This document shows, in pieces, positions 1-8,277 of a DNA stretch of 64,000 nucleotides. A program made the position numbers and the translations under genes. The notes under the pieces were generated by a model that had not been told where the DNA came from, ran no database searches, and worked only from the letters and a program-made list of their open reading frames with translations. The DNA comes from Bacillus sp. FJAT-28004. GTDB lineage: Bacteria; Bacillota; Bacilli; Paenibacillales; Paenibacillaceae. The stretch covers positions 2,715,769 to 2,779,768 of the forward strand of contig NZ_LGHP01000001.1 of assembly GCF_001280845.1 (NCBI RefSeq), given 5' to 3'. Position 1 is the first letter of the stretch; every line of letters starts with the position of its first letter.

Positions 1-70
1 GAGTGAGCATAGTCCAGGAATTTACGATATGAATGCTTAGTGTTTAGAATGCAAGCTGCTTCCAGATAGG

Positions 71-98
71 AAAAACCCTGTTGAATAGCAGGGTTTTT
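71..98 (+). terminator. Rho-independent terminator
   Basis: AAAAACCCTG pairs with CAGGGTTTTT around an 8-nt loop and is followed by a T-rich run on the plus strand. It would end transcription of a gene lying left of the window. Confidence 0.7.
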
Positions 99-254
99 TC
101 CTTTTTCCTAATGGCAATTTACCAATGACTGTGGAGGTTTGTTGAAAATGAATGATTAAACGTTGTGGGGTATCCGAATATCGAGCAAGAATTTATAGGC
201 TTGAAATTTGTAATGGAACATGCAAACATAATCCTTCCAATATAGAAAACCAGG

Positions 255-434
255 CTATTCGCTCTGGCTCGGTTTCTTGCGTATGCTTGTGAGCTCAAAA
301 GCCTCTTTATGAATCCCTAGTTCTTGTGCCTTCTTCTTTTTAATCATCATGGCCTGTTGTAAGCTGGTGGCTTTAAATTCTATTGTGGTGCCAAATGGAT
401 CCTCAAATGCATAATAACTTTTTTTATTCGACAT
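255..434 (-). CDS. Small charged protein, 59 aa, unknown
   Basis: An ATG at 434 is preceded by a good ribosome binding site (AGAGGTG), and the frame runs 59 codons to TAG. The protein begins MSNKKSYYAFEDPFG and has a lysine-rich centre (MIKKKKAQELG). There is no signal peptide or membrane segment. I do not recognise the family. It stands outside the cassette array, with no core sites beside it. Confidence 0.6.
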   Translation of the reverse strand: MSNKKSYYAFEDPFGTTIEFKATSLQQAMMIKKKKAQELGIHKEAFELTSIRKKPSQSE

Positions 435-699
435 TAGTATTGCACCTCTATTCTTTATCTTAAATACTGGTCATGTTATTGGTCGTAGTTAACTCAAATT
501 ATTGTGTCCAAGCATCCTGTTTATATGCACAAATTGGGACACTCTAAGGTTCGAGTCACTTGTTACCGGATGGCTTGACCATGTAGATTACTTATGAATT
601 TTTGTATAATTCTTAACATTAATCCTATAACGCAAAAAAACCACGATTTACGCTGAATAGCAAGTAATTGTAAAAAGAAAATAAAGTATTAGTTTAGAT
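435..699. other. Intergenic region with transposon-end trace
   Basis: No gene is seen. Around 630-655 the text CGCAAAAAAACCACGATTTACGC matches the hairpin that sits inside the TGTCGG transposon ends elsewhere in the window (39.27, 47.71 and 10.55 kb), so an old insertion is likely. Just after it, an AAAATAAAGTATTAG string resembles the FGE-gene fragment found beside those ends. Confidence 0.35.
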
Positions 700-885
700 A
701 TGCTGATCCAAGCGGTAGTTACTTGTAGTCAGGTTATTGGTCAATCCATACGAGAAGATATTGGGGCATTTTTCGCTAAATACCTTATCACTAAAATAGC
801 ATTAGTCGTTATAATACTTAAAATGAATAAAAAAAGGCTCATTCCTTCTCCACTTCAAATAAAGAGACTTGAGACAGCTAGGCTT
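700..885 (+). pseudogene. DUF3231 protein, C-terminal fragment
   Basis: The frame reads VVTCSQVIGQSIREDIGAFF and then a PSPLQIKR ending. This parallels the last 60 residues of the intact DUF3231 gene at 1842-2360 (ACSQVMGQSVREDIGALF, PPPLQVKR). The N-terminal two thirds are missing and the frame runs on beyond the natural end. This is a decayed paralogue cut off near a transposon-end trace. Confidence 0.7.
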
Positions 886-970
886 AATGCCGCGATCCTC
901 GAATACTATTTTCACAAAGAACGTTTTTTCCTATTGCGGGGATGGGAAAGAATGGGATGTCTATATGTCT

Positions 971-1498
971 TCAAAAACGAAACACAGCAGCAACATAATC
1001 CCTTAGAGATATCGCATGAATCGGAATTTTGTCCAAAAGCTGCCAAATCCCTATTGCTATATCTGGTGGTGTATACACCCTAATCTCATAAGCTTGTACG
1101 GTCATCTTGATCAAATAATAAATAAGGATTACATTGATGCTCGCAATGAGCGTTTTTGTTTGTTTTTCCATATTGAAATAATTAATATTCAACAATGGAT
1201 GATTCTGAAAGTTCTCTTCTGGACACCATTTTCGCCCCATCCGATCCATTTCTCATTAGATCCAAATTATTCCCTTATGTATGCAGTAGTTTTTGTAATC
1301 CCAACAATACTCATCAAACTGCACTGTCCAAGACTTGTACGTTGCCCCGAACATCATCACAACATCATCTGTAAACGTCACCTGAACGATCATTTGCAAC
1401 CCTCCCATGTAACCCTCCCATGTATTTCTGTATTCAATACTTAACACATGAATTAGACGTATGAATATTTGTTTCTTGGATGGGTAACATATACTCAT
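971..1498 (-). other. Two short minus-strand frames, possibly gene remnants
   Basis: Frames at 971-1249 and 1256-1498 could encode 92 and 80 residues. The second holds a protein-like stretch (FGATYKSWTVQFDEYCWDY) and the first a hydrophobic segment. Neither has a convincing ribosome binding site or a known domain. They may be pieces of one decayed gene or chance frames. Confidence 0.2.
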
Positions 1499-1530
1499 TC
1501 AAAAATAAAAATACGAGGAGAAAATGAAAA

Positions 1531-1803
1531 ATGAAAAAGTTATGCTCGTTTCTAATCGCTTTTTCAATCCTGTCGTCTGCAATGTCTATTCCTGTATTTG
1601 CAGAGAAATCAGAGAAATCAAATCAATCGGATACTATGACTTTGGACAACAACCGAATGATTAACAACGGAACAGATATGAACACTAACAATTACCGAAC
1701 TAATGCCGCAACTGATGATAATGACATGGATTGGGGCTGGTTAGGTTTACTTGGGTTGGCAGGCCTGATTGGGTTAAAAAGTCGCGATCGGGAACGTACC
1801 TAA
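1531..1803 (+). CDS. WGxxGxxG-type secreted small protein
   Basis: The 90-residue protein starts with a signal peptide (basic MKK, hydrophobic core, cleavage near VFA-EK). A polar Asn/Asp/Thr-rich stretch follows, and it ends with WGWLGLLGLAGLIGL plus a basic tail (KSRDRERT). That is the WGxxGxxG anchor layout known from Bacillales exported proteins. The ribosome binding site GAGGAG lies upstream of the ATG. A DUF3231 gene follows 38 bp downstream and may share the transcript. Its role is unknown. Confidence 0.8.
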   Translation: MKKLCSFLIAFSILSSAMSIPVFAEKSEKSNQSDTMTLDNNRMINNGTDMNTNNYRTNAATDDNDMDWGWLGLLGLAGLIGLKSRDRERT

Positions 1804-1841
1804 CCAAAAAACTGTTAAAAATGAAACAAGGAGTGAATTAA

Positions 1842-2360
1842 TTGGGAATTTTAAGTGGTAATCCTAAAGACGAACCAATGCACTATGGTGAGATTTTTAG
1901 TGTATGGCAAGCTTCCACTGTAGCTAAAGGCGCCGTATCTTGTTACCAAGCATACTTAAATCATTCCGGTGACAAAGAGCTAAAAAAGATACTTGACGCT
2001 CTAATTGATCAAGCAAAGTTGGAGATAAAAGAATTTGATACTTTGCTTACCGATAACGGCATTGCTTCTGCGCCTTTAATGCCTGAAAGGCCACCAGTAA
2101 AACTCGAAGACATTCCAGTAGGTGCAAGATTTACTGACCCTGAAATAGCAGCAAAAATTGCATGTGACGCTTCATTAGGACTAGTTGCTTGCAGCCAAGT
2201 TATGGGCCAATCAGTTAGAGAGGATATTGGTGCTTTGTTTGCTAAATACCATCTCACAAAAACAGCATTAGGGTTAAAAATACTCCAGTTGAGCAAAGAA
2301 AAGGGTTGGCTTATCCCTCCACCACTTCAAGTAAAGCGACCTGAGATTGTTAACACATAA
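1842..2360 (+). CDS. DUF3231 family protein
   Basis: The 172-residue frame begins at a TTG preceded by AAGGAG at good spacing. No ATG in frame fits better. Helical segments with a conserved central block (VACSQVMGQSVREDIGALF) match the DUF3231 family found in spore-forming Bacillales, often as paralogues. This copy is close to one full repeat of the domain. A decayed relative lies at 700-885. No enzymatic motif is evident; a structural or spore-associated role is only an inference. A terminator follows at once. Confidence 0.75.
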   Translation: MGILSGNPKDEPMHYGEIFSVWQASTVAKGAVSCYQAYLNHSGDKELKKILDALIDQAKLEIKEFDTLLTDNGIASAPLMPERPPVKLEDIPVGARFTDPEIAAKIACDASLGLVACSQVMGQSVREDIGALFAKYHLTKTALGLKILQLSKEKGWLIPPPLQVKRPEIVNT

Positions 2361-2373
2361 ATATTAATTTAAT

Positions 2374-2398
2374 CCTGCCCCTCGGGCGGGATTTTTTT
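2374..2398 (+). terminator. Terminator of the DUF3231 gene
   Basis: CCTGCCC and GGGCGGG form the stem around CTC and are followed by ATTTTTTT. Confidence 0.8.
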
Positions 2399-2423
2399 AG
2401 CATTTGCCCATGTATTTCAATAT

Positions 2424-2522
2424 TCAGTCGGTAATCGGTTTGTATTCATCTGCGGGACACCAAATCCACTTGCACATACCCTCGTGATAAATCAAAAATT
2501 GAGTAATTCCATTTTCAAGCTG
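2424..2522 (-). pseudogene. C-terminal remnant of an unknown gene
   Basis: A 32-codon frame reads GITQFLIYHEG followed by CKWIWCPADEYKPITD and a stop. It has no start codon or ribosome binding site, because a stop lies directly upstream in frame. The composition is protein-like. It sits immediately left of the first recognisable cassette, so it may be the tail of a truncated cassette. Confidence 0.3.
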
Positions 2523-2609
2523 CTATCCTTATATGTTACTCCCTAATAGTGCCCCTAGAATAAAGTTGCTTTGCCGACTACCTCGTTATTTTTATCAAAG
2601 AGAGCTACC

Positions 2610-3239
2610 TCATTTGGAGATAACCATTGAATTTTCACCAAGGTAAGGCGCATAATCCCATTCATTCGGGCGTCCCCTAAAAACCTCTGAGCGGAGTATC
2701 ACTTCATTATTTTTATCAATAACAATTAAATAAGCTTTTACAACAGATACTTCATGGACAATATATAGACTTGCTTTTTGTTTTCTATCAGGACTTGAAA
2801 ATGTCTTTTTCCAAAACCATTCATTTTTCATATCTGCTTTTATTACCAGATCAAATGCTTGGTTGAATGGAGCTGAATCCCAACCTTTTTCAGAAATAAT
2901 CTTATCAATTCCTTTTCTCAATAATTTCAATGTTATTTCCTTTTTTTCTTGATCATTCATGGAGAGGAATGTATCTTTGTGAAATTGAACTTGAGCCGTA
3001 CAAACACCTGTAAAGTCTTTTATCCCGGGATCCGTGATTTCATCTACACATTCAATTAATACTTTCCATGAATCAGTGGTCTTGAATTTGTCAAAAGATC
3101 TTTCATATAACGAAGAAACACGGCGAATTTCATCCCGAAATTGAACTCTTTTTTGTTTCCAAGTTGCTTCATAGTGCTCCGGTGTTCCAGCCTTATTGGT
3201 ATATGGGATGTCCAAATCAAACTCTTTTAAGAAAGGCAT
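2610..3239 (-). CDS. Cassette protein, 209 aa, unknown (copy 1)
   Basis: The protein is soluble and charged, without signal peptide or membrane segment, and starts MPFLKEFDLDIPYTNKAGTP. I do not recognise the family. The layout (Lys/Trp-rich, a beta-rich second half) is like immunity-type cassette products. Its twin lies at 7475-8104. In both copies an overlapping frame just past the stop encodes a sensible tail (WLSPNEVALFDKNNEVV). The annotated C-terminus may therefore result from an ancient frameshift, or the product may be extended by slippage. Confidence 0.65.
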   Translation of the reverse strand: MPFLKEFDLDIPYTNKAGTPEHYEATWKQKRVQFRDEIRRVSSLYERSFDKFKTTDSWKVLIECVDEITDPGIKDFTGVCTAQVQFHKDTFLSMNDQEKKEITLKLLRKGIDKIISEKGWDSAPFNQAFDLVIKADMKNEWFWKKTFSSPDRKQKASLYIVHEVSVVKAYLIVIDKNNEVILRSEVFRGRPNEWDYAPYLGENSMVISK

Positions 3240-3287
3240 TCCTAAACCCCAATTCTTTCCGATTTTATTACAAATTCGGGGCCGTTG

Positions 3288-3381
3288 TTACGTTATCCTG
3301 CCCGTTAGCTTAATAAAGAAAAGGAGCAGCTGCCGTAGCAAACTACCCCTTGTGTGTTCAACTATCGTCTCCTGTTAGCGT
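3288..3381. repeat. Cassette joint (core 1 - hairpin - core 2)
   Basis: Core 1 has left arm GTTACGTTATC, spacer CTGCCC and right arm GTTAGCTTAAT. A GGAGCAGCTGCCGTAGC hairpin follows, then core 2 (TTCAACTATC ... GTTAGCGT). This is the most common joint form, called class A here. Confidence 0.8.
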
Positions 3382-3464
3382 CACCTGTATCCCCCTTAAA
3401 TCCTACACAAACAACAAGGTGCCCCAAGCAGAAATTAGATGGCTTTCGGGACACCTCTGAGAAA

Positions 3465-3947
3465 TTAATCAGTCTTTTGTTTTAAATACTCATCTACAGT
3501 CTCTCGCTGAAATTCATCCGTAGGATATATCCCTAAAACTTCATACTTCCAGATTGTACGTTGTCTATTTGGGGAAAGCAAAATTTCATCATAGTTATAA
3601 TCAACGTTAAACTTACCTGATTGATCCAGAAACATAGTCAGATTTGTCCATGGTTGAAGAGAATTTTTACAAGATTCCGCGTTAAGATTAACGAAGTTCT
3701 CTTCTAACTCTATAAACAGCTGGTCATAAATGCGACTATCTACTCCATAAACATCAGGAATATTATGACAATGTATTAAACTGTTTTTTTTGGTGGATTT
3801 ATAGTAAAAGTAGACTATTCTTGAATCTGGTAATATTTCAGCGTAGAGATATATTTTATCCCACTCATCAGGAATTATTCCTACTAGATTATTTCCTATA
3901 AGTTGATATAATTCCTCAGTTTTTTTCACAGATATATTAGCCTCCAA
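3465..3947 (-). CDS. yezG: YezG-like immunity protein (DUF600)
   Basis: The 160-residue protein begins with TEELYQLIGNNLVGIIPDEW and DKIYLYAEILPDSRIVYFYY. This is the conserved N-terminal half of the YezG/DUF600 family. YezG proteins are cytoplasmic antitoxins that neutralise LXG-type nuclease toxins such as Bacillus subtilis YeeF. No toxin gene is adjacent, so this is an orphan immunity gene in a cassette. The length is normal for the family. Confidence 0.85.
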   Translation of the reverse strand: MEANISVKKTEELYQLIGNNLVGIIPDEWDKIYLYAEILPDSRIVYFYYKSTKKNSLIHCHNIPDVYGVDSRIYDQLFIELEENFVNLNAESCKNSLQPWTNLTMFLDQSGKFNVDYNYDEILLSPNRQRTIWKYEVLGIYPTDEFQRETVDEYLKQKTD

Positions 3948-3998
3948 CTTGATTTAGAATAGTTACAATAGTAGTCTCATCATTATTAATATTATGTT

Positions 3999-4190
3999 TC
4001 ACTCTGAAGGAGGGCTCTTATCCAATGGCGGTCTTCCTCCTTTTCTACCTCGAGCCCGAGCTGCTTGTAAACCGGCCTGGGTTCTCTCTCGAATCGTCTC
4101 TGCCTCCATTTCAGAGCCACAATAGCAAAAAAAAGCTTGCCTGCTGGTGTTCTGGTATCTACTCCGAGTGTGATGATCTGCAGACTGAAA
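3999..4190 (-). pseudogene. Serine resolvase, C-terminal fragment
   Basis: In one frame TLGVDTRTPAGKLFF, and in the next ETIRERTQAGLQAARARGRK with GGRPP, match the catalytic-domain end and linker of TnpR-type serine recombinases. A frameshift separates the two parts and the DNA-binding helix-turn-helix is missing. The matching N-terminal half lies 1.3 kb away on the opposite strand (5416-5523). A CTGCAG lies at each break. Confidence 0.85.
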
Positions 4191-4214
4191 CATTCATGAT
4201 GGGAAGCAATGAAT

Positions 4215-4516
4215 TTTAAGTTAGACAACTTTGGACAAAGAATGAATGGCATGAAGATTGGTTTAATGCTCAAGTTGGAGGCAAGGATTGGGTTGGGGAG
4301 TTATTTCATCATGAAGTTGAAATAGATGGGTTTTGGGTTTATCGTGATTTAATTACGATTGGACAATATTATCTTTTTATGCAAGACACTGGACACCCAG
4401 CACCAGTTGATAATACGATTCACAGTCGATTGAACAGTGCTTGGCATGATGGGAAACCCGTTAAAGGAACTGAAAAGCAGCGAGCTAACTCAGGTCGATC
4501 ACTTTTCTTCCGTTAG
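4215..4516 (+). pseudogene. Sulfatase-modifying factor (FGE-type), N-terminal fragment
   Basis: The frame reads VEIDGFWVYRDLITIGQYY followed by FMQDTGHPAP. This is the start of the FGE-sulfatase domain (formylglycine-generating enzyme-like, cofactor-free or metal oxidase fold). It runs into TCGTTAG of a core arm and stops. The C-terminal part is encoded on the other strand at 4870-5332, so the gene is broken by rearrangement. Confidence 0.8.
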
Positions 4517-4532
4517 TTTAATAACAAGTCGA

Positions 4533-4694
4533 TCATTTATTTTTAAGATAAGTAAAAACAGAAATCCAAAAGATGCATCCGAGCAAAATATGAATTCCAC
4601 TTTCTTCAATATGTCTCCCAGTCCCACTCAGTAATAAACCTGAAAAAAAGCCTAGGACAATACAAATTAATACTTCAAGTACCTTGGTTTTCAT
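4533..4694 (-). CDS. Tiny cassette membrane protein, 53 aa
   Basis: An ATG preceded by GGGGAG opens a 53-codon frame. Two hydrophobic stretches (VLEVLICIVLGFFSGLLLSG and ILLGCIFWISVFTYL) are joined by a short polar loop, which predicts a two-helix inner-membrane protein. It has core arms on both sides and lies between the two halves of the broken FGE gene. No family is recognised. Confidence 0.6.
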   Translation of the reverse strand: MKTKVLEVLICIVLGFFSGLLLSGTGRHIEESGIHILLGCIFWISVFTYLKNK

Positions 4695-4790
4695 AAAAGC
4701 TCCCCTAACAACCTTCTATAGTTTGATTATTCTAATTTACTTGTGAATCCCTGCTTCTGATACAGGTAAGTTTCCCCAGTATACGGCCCC

Positions 4791-4858
4791 TTACTTCAAA
4801 AAGAAAGAGAAGCTGCAGCGAGCAAGCTCCTCCACTATCGTGTCCCGTTAGCTTAACA
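4791..4858. repeat. Cassette joint, degenerate core 1
   Basis: The hairpin GAGAAGCTGCAGCGAGCAAGCTCCTC is followed by core 2 (CACTATC, GTGTCCC, GTTAGCTTAAC). Core 1 has eroded (ACGGCCCCTTACTTCA). Confidence 0.6.
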
Positions 4859-4869
4859 ATAGATTCAAC

Positions 4870-5332
4870 TCAGGAGATCGGAATATTTATCACTGGTCTA
4901 AAACCATGGTCGTTAGAATCACGCCTATCCGGTGGATAGTACAAACGTTGAGATCCTCTGCTTGTATATGCTGGACTAGACCAAGACCCACCTCTCAATA
5001 TTCTGCAAGGTGCGTGACCAGGTCGACTTCCATGCTTTTCTGGACCTCGCGGGTTCTTTCGTTGGCTTTGATTATAATAATCCGGATCGTACGAAGAACT
5101 TATTTGCAACAGAGTCTCCACATCGACAGTCATGTAGATCTAACGAGTCTCCCCAAGGAAAGATTCTACCTTCCGGTCCTCTAGCTGCATACTCCCATTC
5201 AGCTTCATATGGCAGTCTTACTCCTGCCCAATCACAATAAGCCACTGCATCTTCCCAAGAAGCAGAACTTAGGGGATCATGAGTAAGTCGTGTTATAGAA
5301 AATAAAGTATTAGACTGATGATGCGTCATTAA
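4870..5332 (-). pseudogene. Sulfatase-modifying factor (FGE-type), C-terminal fragment
   Basis: Two frames joined by a frameshift encode [39 protein letters not shown] and later RILRGGSWSSPAYTSRG with a GFRPV ending. These are the hallmark blocks of the FGE/SUMF1 domain. The end of the frame lies correctly beside a core 2 right arm, so this was once a minus-strand cassette. Its upstream part has been replaced by an inverted core arm (5328-5337). Confidence 0.85.
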
Positions 5333-5415
5333 GCTAACTAAATCTTAATAATCAGCAAGGGATATTTCATGAAATTAACGAATATAGTTCATACGGTTTT
5401 CTAAAGGTATTTTGC

Positions 5416-5523
5416 GAACTTGCGTTCCGGGGATGCATTAGTCATTTGGAAATTGGATCGCCTTGGTCGGACGACTAAGCAGTTAATCGAGCTTTCGCAT
5501 GATCTAAAGGAAAGAGGAATCTG
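5416..5523 (+). pseudogene. Serine resolvase, N-terminal catalytic fragment
   Basis: The frame reads [20 protein letters not shown], then [14 protein letters not shown], the conserved middle of the serine recombinase catalytic domain. It stops at CTGCAG, where a transposon end begins. The remainder is at 3999-4190 in inverted orientation. Confidence 0.8.
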
Positions 5524-5751
5524 CAGCACGTTTGTTTTTTAGAATGAACGACATGGTACATCATTTCCCCGTCGGGAATGGGACTATGTTCTTGTCACTA
5601 GTCGGGAATGGGATCAAGTTCTTGTCATCATCAAATGACAAGAACTTGATCCCATTAATAAAAAAAACCGCATTTTGCGCGGCTTTAATGGGACAATGTT
5701 CTTGACTTCCGACAATTATATTGTCGGATGTCAAGAACTTGATCCCATTCC
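5523..5751. mobile_element. Cluster of transposon ends with iterated binding sites
   Basis: Several copies of a motif like GGGAATGGGATCAAGTTCTT, followed by G(T/A)C, occur here in both directions. Two TGTCGG termini face each other at 5709-5728 with 7 bp between them. A GCCGCGCAAAATGCGG-type hairpin lies inside. Multiple short transposase-site repeats near a TGT terminus are typical of Tn7/Tn5053/Mu-like DDE transposons; the family assignment is inferred. No transposase gene is present. Confidence 0.6.
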
Positions 5752-5891
5752 CTACCAACTTTATCAATCATCCACTTTAGCCCTGCGTAGACTCCCATAA
5801 AGTATTGATCTGTTGCATTCTCATGTGTATTTATCCATTCACGCAATTGATATTTTCGCTCCTGAGTCATCTCCACAGTAACAGTGAACAT
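5745..5891 (-). pseudogene. Truncated small gene, N-terminal part
   Basis: The frame starts MFTVTVEMTQERKYQLREWI and continues through NATDQYFMGVYAGLKWMIDK before running into a TGTCGG transposon end. The C-terminus is therefore replaced by insertion sequence. It is helical and soluble, and the family is not recognised. Confidence 0.5.
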
Positions 5892-5961
5892 AAAATCAAC
5901 TCTTTTAAAGTTTAATGTGTAACTCCACTTACCTTAAGCCTTTCTTATACTACCACATATT

Positions 5962-5987
5962 GGAACTATTCTGCCCGTTAGCGTAAT
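5962..5987. repeat. Single core site
   Basis: GGAACTATT, spacer CTGCCC, right arm GTTAGCGTAAT, without a second core or hairpin. Confidence 0.7.
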
Positions 5988-6007
5988 GGATGAGCTAAGC
6001 GACCATG

Positions 6008-6424
6008 CTACTCGATAAGTTCTGGAGAGGTATCTCCACCCTGTTCGAGAAAAATTATCTCAGTTGGAGTAACTTCATACTTCCAATATGCACTCAAAGT
6101 ACCTTCTTTCTCCGCTGAGTCTCGAAAGTCTACTGCTTTCCAATATTCAGTCAAAGTAACGATGTACACATCATTCTCCTTCTTAGTTGCTGATGATTCA
6201 AACTCACCAGGAATCGTTATCCCTGGAGCTGGTCCTCCACCGTGGATTGTTCCCTTCACCCTTGAAGCTTCAAGAGGAAAGCCATTTCTTTTTTCCTGAA
6301 CTACTTTGGCAATGGCATCATTGCCTGAAAATCGGTTTCCGTCATTTGTTGTTTCATCTACATTTGAACAAGATGTCAACATAAACGCAGTCAATAATAG
6401 TGTCACAAGATATCTCAAGTACAT
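6008..6424 (-). CDS. Cassette lipoprotein, 138 aa
   Basis: The N-terminus is a type II signal peptide ending in LTSC, so Cys19 would be lipidated and the protein held on the outer face of the membrane. The mature part carries a Gly/Pro loop (GTIHGGGPAPGITIPGE) and a beta-rich end. The family is unknown. A single core site lies at its 3' side and a full joint at its 5' side. Confidence 0.7.
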   Translation of the reverse strand: MYLRYLVTLLLTAFMLTSCSNVDETTNDGNRFSGNDAIAKVVQEKRNGFPLEASRVKGTIHGGGPAPGITIPGEFESSATKKENDVYIVTLTEYWKAVDFRDSAEKEGTLSAYWKYEVTPTEIIFLEQGGDTSPELIE

Positions 6425-6505
6425 TTGTTTATTGCCACCCTCTTTCTGAGTTTATCAGTTAATTGACTCTCAATAACATTAGACCAAATTTATAATTAAT
6501 TTGTT

Positions 6506-6632
6506 GTAACGCCTATCAGCTACATATGTACAAAAACCACTATTTTGTGATGTAGTAAAAAGGAGCTGCCGCGGCAGCTCCTTCAACTTTGTATAGAGTC
6601 CTTCATTGAAGTAACGTTTCCCGTTAGTTCAA
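6506..6632. repeat. Cassette joint with perfect 22-bp palindrome
   Basis: Starts with TAACGCC. The hairpin AGGAGCTGCCG and CGGCAGCTCCT at 6561-6582 is perfectly palindromic. Core 2 is AAGTAACG, TTTCC, CGTTAGTTCAAT. Confidence 0.7.
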
Positions 6633-6648
6633 TATTTTTTGTTTCTCA

Positions 6649-7176
6649 TCATAAATTGGCTACCCGATAGCCTTTCACTCCATTATGAGAAAACTCTTTT
6701 AGACTGCTTTTCCATTCAATGATATATGGAAGAACCGACTCTATCTCACTTTCAAGAAAGACGTACATCATAAAATGCTTTAGCAGAAAATTATTGAGCA
6801 ATAAGAAAAAAGCCTCAACTTCAGCTTCAGTCGTTTCTTTCCCCCGCTTGAATCCAATCCCAAATAACTCTACGACTCCAAACGGTGGAATAGTATCCCA
6901 AAAATCAAAATCCTTATCTTCTATATCCTTTACGACGCTTTGCTCCATGGATGCAAGCATCGACGATTTTTCCTGCTTCAAATCGCGCAGGCTAAACTTC
7001 AGCGTCAGTTCTATACTTTCGCAATTAACTTCAATATCAGCATGGTTGGAATTACGTCCAGAATGAACCGTTATTCGATGGTTATCTACGCAATGCTTAA
7101 TTTCCAGATTTGCATCCTCCCATGCCTCCAGTACAAATTCTTTCTCCTCCAAAAACAAATAAACCCTTGTTGCCAT
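6649..7176 (-). CDS. Cassette protein, 175 aa, unknown
   Basis: The start is set at the ATG encoding MATRVYLFLEEKEF because GGAGG lies 5 nt upstream. The four codons before it overlap that site. The protein is acidic and soluble, with alternating beta and helical stretches and no known motif. It ends GVKGYRVANL. An immunity-type role is plausible from context only. Confidence 0.65.
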   Translation of the reverse strand: MATRVYLFLEEKEFVLEAWEDANLEIKHCVDNHRITVHSGRNSNHADIEVNCESIELTLKFSLRDLKQEKSSMLASMEQSVVKDIEDKDFDFWDTIPPFGVVELFGIGFKRGKETTEAEVEAFFLLLNNFLLKHFMMYVFLESEIESVLPYIIEWKSSLKEFSHNGVKGYRVANL

Positions 7177-7276
7177 CTTTACCTCCACTTAAATGGGTAT
7201 GATGTGACTCCCAAACCATCACATTATCATTCATAAGTATGCACGTACAATTACAAACGAAAAAGATTAGGGATTG

Positions 7277-7374
7277 TTGCACTAATACTGTCCGTTAGCT
7301 TAATAAAATGAGCAGGCCACCGCAGCACCTGCTCATCAATACGTTATTCAACTATCGTTACCCGTTAGCTTAAT
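7277..7374. repeat. Cassette joint, hairpin class B
   Basis: Core 1 (TTGCACTAATA, CTGTCC, GTTAGCTTAAT), then a GAGCAGG/CCTGCTC stem (7310-7334), then core 2 (TTCAACTATC, GTTACCC, GTTAGCTTAAT). Confidence 0.8.
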
Positions 7375-7474
7375 GCTCGCTATTTCATTTATCCTATGTG
7401 TAACGTCCTATTAGAGCCCCTAGAATAAAGATGCTTTACCGACTACCTCGTTATTTTTATCAAAGAGAGCTACC

Positions 7475-8104
7475 TCATTTGGAGATAACCATTGAATTTT
7501 CACCAAGGTAAGGCGCATAATCCCATTCATTCGGGCGTCCCCTAAAAACCTCTGAGCGGAGTATCACTTCATTATTTTTATCAATAACAATTAAATAAGC
7601 TTTTACAACAGATACTTCATGGACAATATATAGACTTGCTTTTTGTTTTCTATCAGGACTTGAAAATGTCTTTTTCCAAAACCATTCATTTTTCATATCT
7701 GCTTTTATTACCAGATCAAATGCTTGGTTGAATGGAGCTGAATCCCAACCTTTTTCAGAAATAATCTTATCAATTCCTTTTCTCAATAATTTCAATGTTA
7801 TTTCCTTTTTTTCTTGATCATTCATGGAGAGGAATGTATCTTTGTGAAATTGAACTTGAGCCGTACAAACACCTGTAAAGTCTTTTATCCCGGGATCCGT
7901 GATTTCATCTACACATTCAATTAATACTTTCCATGAATCAGTGGTCTTGAATTTGTCAAAAGATCTTTCATATAACGAAGAAACACGGCGAATTTCATCC
8001 CGAAATTGAACTCTTTTTTGTTTCCAATTTACTTCATAGTCCTCAGGTGTTCCAGCCTTATTGGTATACGTGATGTCCAAATCAAACTCTTTTAAGACAG
8101 GCAT
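7475..8104 (-). CDS. Cassette protein, 209 aa, unknown (copy 2)
   Basis: It differs from copy 1 (2610-3239) only near the N-terminus (for example V for F at residue 3, and EDYEVNWKQ for EHYEATWKQ). The rest, including the out-of-frame tail after the stop, is the same. Keeping an intact 209-codon frame in both copies argues that the product is functional. Confidence 0.65.
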   Translation of the reverse strand: MPVLKEFDLDITYTNKAGTPEDYEVNWKQKRVQFRDEIRRVSSLYERSFDKFKTTDSWKVLIECVDEITDPGIKDFTGVCTAQVQFHKDTFLSMNDQEKKEITLKLLRKGIDKIISEKGWDSAPFNQAFDLVIKADMKNEWFWKKTFSSPDRKQKASLYIVHEVSVVKAYLIVIDKNNEVILRSEVFRGRPNEWDYAPYLGENSMVISK

Positions 8105-8155
8105 TCCTAAAACCCAATTCTTTCCGATTTTAATTACAAATTCGGGGCCGTTGTT

Positions 8156-8249
8156 GCGTTATCCTGCCCGTTAGCGTAATAAAGAAAAGAAGCAGCTGCC
8201 ACGGCAAACTGCTCCTTGATTGTTCAACTATCGTGTCCCGTTAGTTTAA
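8156..8249. repeat. Cassette joint, class A
   Basis: Core 1 (GTTGCGTTATC, CTGCCC, GTTAGCGTAAT), hairpin AGCAGCTGCCACGGCAAACTGCT, core 2 (TTCAACTATC, GTGTCCC, GTTAGTTTAAG). Confidence 0.8.
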
Positions 8250-8277
8250 GTACATTATTTCATAATCTTTGCTTCAA

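Larger units (their letters stand above)
2536..3381 (-). repeat. Duplicated cassette, copy 1
   Basis: This stretch holds the 209-aa gene, its 3' flank and its 5' joint. It is nearly identical to 7400-8249. Differences cluster in the first codons of the gene and in the hairpin of the joint. Both copies lie in the same orientation with four other cassettes and debris between them. Confidence 0.85.
7400..8249 (-). repeat. Duplicated cassette, copy 2
   Basis: Second copy of the segment at 2536-3381, in the same orientation. The gene body is essentially unchanged, while the joint hairpin and the flanks have drifted. This is what a whole-cassette duplication would leave. Confidence 0.85.

Noticed and set aside
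1016..1444. 142-codon plus-strand gene
   Set aside because: Low-complexity His/Ile/Pro composition, no ribosome binding site, and overlap with opposite frames; likely chance.
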